From the NCBI GenBank assembly GCA_003140115.1, contig PLIQ01000523.1, forward strand, positions 1 through 5,758: DNA of 5,758 nt, written 5' to 3'. Made by a program: the position numbers and the translations under genes. The notes under the pieces are model-generated. The model saw only the letters and a list, made by a program, of their open reading frames with translations. It searched no databases and was not told the DNA's origin. The stretch is from Actinomycetota bacterium (GTDB taxonomy: Bacteria; Actinomycetota; Actinomycetes; Streptosporangiales; Streptosporangiaceae). Each line of letters starts with the position of its first letter. The first letter of the stretch is position 1. Below are positions 1-4,216 of the stretch, one piece after another.

Positions 1-50
1 TGCAGCGCCTCCTTGACCACGTCGGCCGGATCGTTAATAAGTTTCTTCAT
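1..50 (-). CDS. dhaK: Dihydroxyacetone kinase subunit DhaK, N-terminal fragment (runs off left edge)
   Basis: Only the first 17 codons are present, reading leftwards from an ATG at 50. The peptide begins MKKLINDPADVVKEAL, and MKKLIND is the characteristic opening of DhaK proteins (E. coli DhaK starts MKKLINDVQDV). DhaK binds DHA covalently through a histidine and presents it for phosphorylation by DhaL; that histidine and the rest of the gene lie outside the window. An AGGAGG sits at 59-64 on the minus strand, 8 nt before the ATG, which fixes the start. The gene lies 105 bp downstream of glpF in the same direction, so co-transcription is likely, perhaps modulated by the stem-loop between them. 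The identification rests on a short but distinctive N-terminus plus a dhaL gene in the same window. A single-chain ATP-dependent DHA kinase (DhaK and DhaL domains fused) is the main alternative. Confidence 0.8.
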   Translation of the reverse strand, partial: MKKLINDPADVVKEAL

Positions 51-58
51 CTTCCAGG

Positions 59-64
59 CCTCCT
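59..64 (-). promoter_or_regulatory. Ribosome binding site of dhaK
   Basis: AGGAGG on the minus strand (cctcct on plus), 8 nt before the ATG at 50. This perfect Shine-Dalgarno sequence is what shows that the short coding stretch at the left edge is a real gene start. Confidence 0.85.
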
Positions 65-98
65 GTGCCCTGCTTTAGCTTTGGCTAGTTCTCCGAGG

Positions 99-145
99 GG
101 ACGGGCCACCGAACTGGCGCCAGGCGCCTCCGCGGTGGCCCGTCC
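99..145 (-). terminator. Perfect 13-bp stem-loop between glpF and dhaK
   Basis: GGACGGGCCACCG (99-111) and CGGTGGCCCGTCC (133-145) are perfect inverse complements around a 21-nt loop. The loop contains the 10-bp palindrome CTGGCGCCAG (114-123). The structure starts 10 nt past the glpF stop codon. No U-tract follows on the minus strand, so it is not a classical intrinsic terminator, although U-less GC-rich hairpins have been proposed as terminators in actinomycetes. It may instead be a partial terminator or an mRNA 3'-end stabiliser that sets glpF and dhaK at different levels. The inverted repeat is certain; its role is inferred. Confidence 0.65.
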
Positions 146-155
146 AGACTCAGGG

Positions 156-1130
156 TTACTGGACCTCGCCGGTCGGGTGCTCCGGGCCGGCCCGGCCGGC
201 CGGGACTTCCTCCAGCTCGCCGGCGGCCTGGGCCTTCAGCCTCGCGTGCAGGACGTCGCCGATGAAGAAGTCGTAGAGGAGTACACCGATGATGCCGCCG
301 ATGATCGGACCGACGATCGGTATCCAGAAGTAATTACTGAAGTTGAACCCTGGCGAGCTGAAGGTCCCAGGAAGGGCCACCTTTCCAAACCCCGCGAAGT
401 AGGCGAATAGCCGGGGCCCGAAGTCACGGGCCGGGTTGATCGCGTAGCCAGTGTTGGCGCCGAGGGACGTACCGACCGCAAATACGGCGAAGCCGACGAT
501 CAGCGGGGCCAGGTTCGAACCGGGCAGCGAATTCCTGCTGTCCGTGATGGCCACGATGAATATGAGCAGGAATGCGGTGGCGACAATTTCGTCGACTAGC
601 GGCCAGATGGCCGACCCGCCGAAGTACTTAGCCGGGAACGTGGCGAAGATCGAGTACGTCGCCAGCGCCTGTCCTGAGCTCTTCGGGGTCTTGGCCGCCA
701 GGTTGAACGCATCGATGGCCTGGTGGTAGATGAGGAAGAGCAGAGCGGCCGCGACGAACGCGCCGACCACCTGCGCGATTATGTAGGGACCGACCTTGGA
801 CCACAGGAACTTGCGCCGTACGGCCAGCGCAATGGTGACGGCCGGGTTGATGTGAGCGCCGCTCACGCCGCCGGCCACATAGACCCCCATCACGACGGCG
901 AACGCCCATCCGAACGTGATCAGCAGCCAGTCGCCGGCCGCATCGAAGATGACCGTGGGACCCGATGTGCGCCCCGAGCCAGGCAGAGCGGCCACGGCCA
1001 TGGCCACCACACCGTCACCGAGGACGATCAGGACAAACGTTCCGAAGAATTCCGCCAGGCACTCGCCCCACGTGCCGGTGATCCGCCCGACCGTACGGCC
1101 CTCTCCGCGCAAAGGCGTTATATCAGCCAC
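156..1130 (-). CDS. glpF: Glycerol facilitator (MIP-family aquaglyceroporin)
   Basis: Inner-membrane channel for glycerol and related small polyols, 324 aa with the start chosen here. Both NPA boxes are present: GAHINPAVTIAL (NPA at residues 95-97) and GYAINPARDFGPR (NPA at 232-234). The Asp after the pore arginine (R235-D236) marks an aquaglyceroporin rather than a water-only aquaporin. The selectivity filter appears to be W75, Y229 and R235; Y replaces the Phe of E. coli GlpF, as in mammalian AQP3. Six hydrophobic segments lie near residues 22-47, 70-90, 112-136, 176-196, 206-223 and 268-289. The protein is longer than E. coli GlpF (281 aa), with a polar tail after about 290. The GTG at 1130 is preferred to the in-frame ATG at 1190 because AGGAGG lies 6 nt before it; the extra 20 residues look non-conserved. 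It is divergent from iclR1 and upstream of dhaK, so control by an IclR regulator is likely. Confidence 0.93.
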   Translation of the reverse strand: MADITPLRGEGRTVGRITGTWGECLAEFFGTFVLIVLGDGVVAMAVAALPGSGRTSGPTVIFDAAGDWLLITFGWAFAVVMGVYVAGGVSGAHINPAVTIALAVRRKFLWSKVGPYIIAQVVGAFVAAALLFLIYHQAIDAFNLAAKTPKSSGQALATYSIFATFPAKYFGGSAIWPLVDEIVATAFLLIFIVAITDSRNSLPGSNLAPLIVGFAVFAVGTSLGANTGYAINPARDFGPRLFAYFAGFGKVALPGTFSSPGFNFSNYFWIPIVGPIIGGIIGVLLYDFFIGDVLHARLKAQAAGELEEVPAGRAGPEHPTGEVQ

Positions 1131-1136
1131 TACTTC

Positions 1137-1142
1137 CCTCCT
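1137..1142 (-). promoter_or_regulatory. Ribosome binding site that sets the glpF GTG start
   Basis: AGGAGG on the minus strand, 6 nt before the GTG at 1130. No comparable site precedes the upstream in-frame ATG at 1190, so the shorter 324-aa product is favoured. Confidence 0.85.
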
Positions 1143-1152
1143 AACCCTTCCT

Positions 1153-1179
1153 GCGCATGCGCGGGTAGGCCCGGCATGC
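1153..1179. promoter_or_regulatory. Two GCATGC cores in the glpF leader
   Basis: GCGCATGCGC (1153-1162) is a perfect 10-bp palindrome. A second GCATGC core lies at 1174-1179, 19 bp from the first core at 1155-1160. Both are just upstream of the glpF ribosome binding site. They could form an operator or a leader hairpin, but short palindromes of this kind also arise by chance in GC-rich DNA. Confidence 0.3.
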
Positions 1180-1224
1180 ATCGCAATCACGCGGCCAGGA
1201 CTGACCGGGCCGCGTCTAGCAGCT

Positions 1225-1282
1225 GTTGTTACGTGTGTGACATGAAGCGGAAAGCTATTACTTGTGTGACTTGAAGCGGAAA
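1225..1282. repeat. Two tandem 29-bp repeats upstream of glpF
   Basis: Units 1225-1253 and 1254-1282 match at 25 of 29 positions. The best-conserved 20 bp are TGTGTGACATGAAGCGGAAA (1234-1253) and TGTGTGACTTGAAGCGGAAA (1263-1282), with one difference. They lie about 95-150 bp upstream of the glpF start. On the minus strand each unit gives TTTCCG, 16 bp, then TAATAG or TAACAA, a weak promoter-like spacing. They may be paired binding sites for a regulator of glpF. Alternatively they could be the multiply repeated terminal sequence of a decayed IS21-type insertion element, whose ends also start with TG. No transposase is present. Confidence 0.7.
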
Positions 1283-1504
1283 CTTAGGTCAGGGCTACCG
1301 GCATCCCCACCTCTCCTCCGCGGGGGCTTGGTTCTGGCGCTCCCGCCAGGCCGGCCGGCGCGTCGGCGCGTCCCGCGGTTCGGGAAGCACGCCAGTGAGC
1401 TGGCAGGTCGTCGCCGAGAAGCCCGGTATCTCCAAGGCGCGGCCATGCGTTTCGTCGTGGACCACCCCGCGCGTCCGGAGGCCTCCCCACCTCCTCTGCG
1501 CGAC
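1283..1504. other. GC-rich non-coding stretch with hairpins and a spaced repeat
   Basis: I recognise no gene here. Small open frames exist on both strands but lack credible start sites and any known family. Three perfect hairpins lie close together: CTGGCG-CTCC-CGCCAG (1334-1349), TCCCG-CGGTT-CGGGA (1371-1385) and GCCAG-TGAG-CTGGC (1391-1404). A 22-nt sequence at 1301-1322 recurs at 1481-1502 with 18 matches, exactly 180 nt on. The stretch could be a long leader, a small structured RNA or the remnant of an inserted element; none of these is established. Confidence 0.35.
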
Positions 1505-1518
1505 AGTAATCCGTAACG

Positions 1519-1551
1519 TGTTCAACATCGTCGAACGTGTTTCATGAAACA
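1519..1551. promoter_or_regulatory. Probable IclR-type operator pair in an AT-richer patch
   Basis: TGTTTCATGAAACA (1538-1551) is a perfect 14-bp palindrome. TGTTCAACA (1519-1527) is a shorter palindrome with the same TGTT...AACA ends. Both are preceded by AACG (1515-1518 and 1534-1537). Their centres are about 21.5 bp apart, close to two helical turns, so bound dimers would lie on the same DNA face. IclR proteins commonly bind short palindromes as dimers or dimer pairs. The site lies about 200 bp upstream of iclR1 and 390 bp upstream of glpF, so it could serve either. The palindromes are seen; regulator binding is inferred. Confidence 0.5.
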
Positions 1552-1710
1552 TAAATCCGGTAGCGGTCGCCGTCAAGAGGGCGGACCAGCCTTCTTGATC
1601 ATTAATCGCGAGCGGCGGATGCGGGACTTAGGGGCAGGTGGGTGAGGTGCGGCGCGTTGGCTGCGGCGCGGAACCGGTACGACACTGAGCGTGGCAGGCG
1701 TCCGATGCCA

Positions 1711-1716
1711 TATCCT
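1711..1716 (+). promoter_or_regulatory. Possible -10 element of iclR1
   Basis: TATCCT lies 31 bp before the iclR1 ATG and fits the TAnnnT form of an actinomycete -10 box. No convincing -35 box is found 16-18 bp upstream, so this is tentative. Confidence 0.25.
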
Positions 1717-1747
1717 GAAGATTGTTCGCTAGCGCTGAAAGGGCGAC

Positions 1748-2527
1748 ATGATCCAGTCGGTACAACGCGCAGCCCAGATCCTCGGGGTGCTCGGCTCGGG
1801 CACGCCCCGTCTGGGCGTGACCGAGATTGCCGAGAGGGTCGGCCTGGCCAAGCCGACGGTGCACGGGCTGCTGCGCACCCTGGAGGCGGACGACCTGGTC
1901 GCGCAGGATCCCGACACCGGCAAGTACAGCCTGGGACCGGGCGTGCTGCAGCTCGGCAACGCCTACCTGGACGGATCCGAGCTGCGCGCCAGGTCGTTGC
2001 GGTGGGCGGAGTCGCTCGCCCAGCGGGCCGCCGAGGCGGTCTGGGTCGTCACCTTGTCCGGGTCGCGGGTGATCGTGCTGCACCACGTGTTCCGGCCGGA
2101 CAACGTGGTGCAGATCCTGGAGGTCGGCGCGGCGATCCCGTGGCACGCCTGCGCGCCCGGCCACGCCATCGTGGCGTACCTGCCCGCCGCGCAGCGCACC
2201 CGGGCCCTGGCCGCCGACCTGACCCCGCTGACCGGCCAGACCAAGACCACCCGGGCCGCGTTGACCCGGGCGCTGGCCCAGGTTCGCCGGCGCGGCTACG
2301 CGGTGGAGGACCAGGAGGCGACCGTGGGCGACGCCGGCCTGGCGGCACCCATCCTGGCCCGGGACGGCCTGGTGGCCGGCGCGATCGGGGTGGTCGGCGC
2401 GGCTGACCGGCTGCTGGCCCCCGGCACCCGCGACGACCTCGTGCGCTTGGTACTGGAGGCGGCCCGGGCGGTGTCGCGTGACCTGGGTGCGGGCCGCGGC
2501 GGAATGGTCCTGTCCGCGCTCAGCTGA
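1748..2527 (+). CDS. IclR-family transcriptional regulator, GylR paralogue
   Basis: DNA-binding regulator of 259 aa, normal for the family. The N-terminal winged helix-turn-helix spans about residues 1-65, with LGVTEIAERVGLAKPTVHGL (22-41) as the HTH and the wing ending in TGKYSLG. The C-terminal effector domain runs from about 80 to 248. By eye about half its residues match the second IclR protein in this window, including the shared HHVFRPD motif (112-118). It differs at the usual effector-pocket motif: PWHACAPGHAIVAYL (131-145) in place of a PLHATALGKVLLAY-type sequence, so ligand specificity has probably changed. The ATG is preceded by AAAGGG (1738-1743), a modest ribosome binding site, and aligns with the start of the paralogue. 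It is divergent from glpF and convergent with dhaL, so those genes are the obvious targets, along with itself. Effector and targets are inferred; DHA or glycerol are candidates. Confidence 0.88.
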   Translation: MIQSVQRAAQILGVLGSGTPRLGVTEIAERVGLAKPTVHGLLRTLEADDLVAQDPDTGKYSLGPGVLQLGNAYLDGSELRARSLRWAESLAQRAAEAVWVVTLSGSRVIVLHHVFRPDNVVQILEVGAAIPWHACAPGHAIVAYLPAAQRTRALAADLTPLTGQTKTTRAALTRALAQVRRRGYAVEDQEATVGDAGLAAPILARDGLVAGAIGVVGAADRLLAPGTRDDLVRLVLEAARAVSRDLGAGRGGMVLSALS

Positions 2528-2582
2528 GGGCGCGCAGGCTGAGGTCGGCGGGCGGCCCGTCAGGCGGCCCGCGCCGGGGCGG
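2528..2582. terminator. Possible bidirectional terminator between iclR1 and dhaL
   Basis: This 55-bp GC-rich gap separates two convergent stop codons. GCGGGC (2548-2553) can pair with GCCCGC (2567-2572) around a 13-nt loop, and GGCGCG (2529-2534) with CGCGCC (2570-2575) as an alternative. GGCGGCCCG occurs twice as a direct repeat (2551-2559 and 2563-2571). There is no U-tract on either side. Position suggests a shared terminator; the fold alone is weak evidence in such GC-rich sequence. Confidence 0.35.
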
Positions 2583-3230
2583 CTATCGTCCGGTCCGCGC
2601 GGCGTCTCGCAGGGCGCCGAGGATGAGCGCGGTCGAGGCGGCACCGGGGTCCTCGTGGCCGACACTACGCGGCCCCAGATAGCTGGCCCGGCCCTTCAGC
2701 GACTGCAAGGGAATGGTGGCGACCGCGGCGGCCGAGGCGGCCTCCGCGAGCACGGACAGGGCATCGTCCTGCGATGCTCCCTCCGCGATCGCCTTGGCGA
2801 AGGTCCTGGTCGCCGCCAGGAGCGCGTCGACCATGGTCTTGTCGCCCTCGCGGGCGGCCCCCAGCCGTTGCACGCCCTCGAGCGCCGCGTCCAGCGCGGC
2901 GGACAGCGCGGGCAGGTCCACGTCGGCGGCGTCGCCCAGCGCCTGCCCGGCCCGGCGGAACGCCGTGCCGTACAGCGGCCCGGCCGCGCCGCCCACCTCG
3001 GAGATGATGGTGTTGCCCGTGACGGACAGGATCCGTCCTGGCGTCATGTGCGCCGCGGCTCCGTGGCCGGCGTTCAGCGCGCGCAGCACCGCGGTGAAGC
3101 CGCGGTCGAGGTTGATGCCGTGATCGGCATCGCCGATCGCCGCGTCCAGCTGGGTCAGGTGGTCACGGTTGGCCTCGATGACCCTGGCGGCACACGTTAT
3201 CCAGGCCCGAAAGACTTCAGCGTCCATCAT
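2583..3230 (-). CDS. dhaL: Dihydroxyacetone kinase subunit DhaL
   Basis: Cytosolic nucleotide-binding subunit of DHA kinase, 215 aa, close to the E. coli DhaL length. It transfers phosphate to DHA bound on DhaK. Conserved features: LDAAIGDADHG (28-38), whose D29, D34 and D36 match the Mg-nucleotide ligands of E. coli DhaL; GGAAGPLYGT (80-89); EGDKTMVDAL (128-137); and KGRASYLGPRSVGHEDPGA (179-197). The full-length Dak2 fold is present. The start is ATG at 3230 or the adjacent ATG at 3227, since GAGG at 3236-3239 lies 5 or 8 nt upstream; a longer frame reaching 3416 would cover the start of the divergent regulator and is unlikely. The gene stands alone: dhaK is about 2.5 kb away at the left edge, and no DhaM is seen. 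Without DhaM in the window the phosphate donor (PTS or ATP) cannot be decided. A candidate promoter lies at 3322-3350. Confidence 0.93.
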   Translation of the reverse strand: MMDAEVFRAWITCAARVIEANRDHLTQLDAAIGDADHGINLDRGFTAVLRALNAGHGAAAHMTPGRILSVTGNTIISEVGGAAGPLYGTAFRRAGQALGDAADVDLPALSAALDAALEGVQRLGAAREGDKTMVDALLAATRTFAKAIAEGASQDDALSVLAEAASAAAVATIPLQSLKGRASYLGPRSVGHEDPGAASTALILGALRDAARTGR

Positions 3231-3250
3231 GGCTCCCTCGTTGGCGATAG

Positions 3251-3274
3251 CCCGGCCGGGTGCGGACACCGCAC
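3251..3274. promoter_or_regulatory. Adjacent palindromes in the dhaL leader
   Basis: CCCGGCCGGG (3251-3260) is a perfect 10-bp palindrome, directly abutted by GTGCGG-ACA-CCGCAC (3260-3274), with perfect 6-bp arms. They lie 21-44 bp upstream of the dhaL ATG and downstream of its candidate promoter. They may be a regulator site acting as a roadblock or a hairpin in the mRNA leader. Confidence 0.4.
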
Positions 3275-3321
3275 GCGGATGGTCACCCGGAGGACGTGTG
3301 GCCTGAGTCACCGCTTCTTGG

Positions 3322-3350
3322 ACGCTAAGCCGCCAGGCAACCGGCGTCAA
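3322..3350 (-). promoter_or_regulatory. Candidate dhaL promoter
   Basis: On the minus strand TTGACG (3345-3350) and TAGCGT (3322-3327) are separated by 17 bp, close to the sigma-70/HrdB-type consensus TTGACA-17-TAnnnT. Transcription would start near 3315, giving a leader of about 85 nt that includes the palindromes at 3251-3274. GACGC (3321-3325) and GCGTC (3344-3348) form a dyad overlapping both boxes, which could be an operator. Confidence 0.5.
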
Positions 3351-3414
3351 CAAAGCCGTGCCGACATTGCCGAATCGAAATATGGCCCGGCGGGGCTGCG
3401 GTAGGGTTCCACCC

Positions 3415-4182
3415 ATGCCCGGCCCGATTCAGTCGATCGAGCGCGCGGCCGCGATCCTCCGGCTGCTGGCCGACGGCTCGAGGCGGCTGGGGGTCAGCGA
3501 GATCGCCGATTCGCTCGGCCTGGCCCGCGGCACCGCCCACGGCATCTTGCGGACGCTCCAGGGCGTCGGCTTTGTCGAGCAGGACGGCGCGACCGGCAAG
3601 TACCAGCTCGGGGCACGACTGCTTCACCTGGGCACCAGTTACCTTGACGTCAACGAGTTGCGATCGCGCGCGATCAACTGGGCGGATGCGCTCGCCGCGC
3701 GCAGCGGCGAGGCGGTGCGGCTTGGCACCCTGCTCGAGGGCCAGGTGCTCGTCGTCCACCACGTCTTCCGGCCCGATGACACGCTGCAGACCCTCGAGGT
3801 CGGCGCACTGCTGCCGCTGCACGCCACCGCGCTGGGCAAGGTACTGCTGGCGTACGACGCGAACGCCACGGCCGCGCTCACCCAGGACCAGTTGGAGCCG
3901 TACACCCGGCGTACAATAACGACAACCAGGGCGCTCGCCCGCGCGCTGGCGGAGGTGCGTGAGGTCGGCTGGGCCGCCGCGGTAGAGGAAATGACCGTCG
4001 GTGAAGCGAGCGTGGCGTTGCCGATTCGCGGTTACGGCGGGCTCGTGGTCGGCGCCATAGGGATATCCGGGGCCGTCGAGCGTATCTGCGACGGCAAGGG
4101 ACAGCCGAAGTCGTCGCTCGTCGCTTACGTGCGCGACGCGGCCCGCGCGGTCTCTCGTGACCTTGGAGTCTCCCGCTGGTGA
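3415..4182 (+). CDS. gylR: IclR-family glycerol operon regulator, GylR-like
   Basis: DNA-binding regulator of 255 aa, strongly resembling Streptomyces GylR, the glycerol-responsive repressor of the glycerol operon. The N-terminal HTH includes LGVSEIADSLGLARGTAHGI (25-44), followed by the wing ending in GKYQLG (61-66). The effector domain contains HHVFRPDD (115-122), the standard pocket motif PLHATALGKVLLAY (134-147) and the C-terminal ARAVSRDLG (243-251). ATG 3415 is chosen because the family's conserved IQSIERAAAIL begins five residues in and matches the start of iclR1; the in-frame ATGs at 3358 and 3382 add non-conserved residues. The ribosome binding site is weak (TAGGG, 8 nt upstream). 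glpK follows 34 bp downstream on the same strand, indicating an operon; dhaL is divergent. It most likely represses its own operon and is relieved by glycerol or glycerol 3-phosphate, by analogy with GylR. Confidence 0.9.
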   Translation: MPGPIQSIERAAAILRLLADGSRRLGVSEIADSLGLARGTAHGILRTLQGVGFVEQDGATGKYQLGARLLHLGTSYLDVNELRSRAINWADALAARSGEAVRLGTLLEGQVLVVHHVFRPDDTLQTLEVGALLPLHATALGKVLLAYDANATAALTQDQLEPYTRRTITTTRALARALAEVREVGWAAAVEEMTVGEASVALPIRGYGGLVVGAIGISGAVERICDGKGQPKSSLVAYVRDAARAVSRDLGVSRW

Positions 4183-4199
4183 CGTCCGCCTTCCCGCAC

Positions 4200-4208
4200 A
4201 AGGAGGTG
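4200..4208 (+). promoter_or_regulatory. Ribosome binding site that sets the glpK start
   Basis: AAGGAGGTG is almost fully complementary to the 16S rRNA 3' end. It lies 8 nt before GTG 4217 and 11 nt before the next GTG at 4220. It rules out the upstream in-frame ATG at 4157, which lies inside the end of the regulator gene and has no such site. Confidence 0.85.
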
Positions 4209-4216
4209 GGAACAGG

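Noticed and set aside
81..410. A 109-codon plus-strand frame at the left end
   Set aside because: It is antisense to the 3' end of glpF, runs through the stem-loop, and has no family resemblance.
1131..1190. A 20-residue N-terminal extension of GlpF from the ATG at 1190
   Set aside because: The GTG at 1130 has AGGAGG at 6 nt, and the extension is Arg-rich and polar, unlike the start of a channel protein.
1225..1282. A CRISPR array
   Set aside because: There are only two units, directly adjacent with no spacers, and no cas genes.
1262..1576. Small open frames on both strands of the glpF-iclR1 gap
   Set aside because: They have no convincing ribosome binding site near a start codon, have Arg/Pro-rich composition and overlap repeats and hairpins. 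A near-perfect AGGAGGTG on the minus strand at about 1488-1495 has no start codon at a usable distance.
1628..2665. A 345-codon open frame on the minus strand
   Set aside because: It is antisense to iclR1, is rich in Arg, Gly, Gln and Pro as expected from the third-position GC bias of the opposite gene, and matches no family. The plus-strand IclR protein explains the sequence.
3231..3416. A 62-residue N-terminal extension of DhaL
   Set aside because: It would run through the promoter-like and palindromic gap and overlap the start of the divergent regulator. DhaL homologues begin near the ATG pair at 3227-3230.
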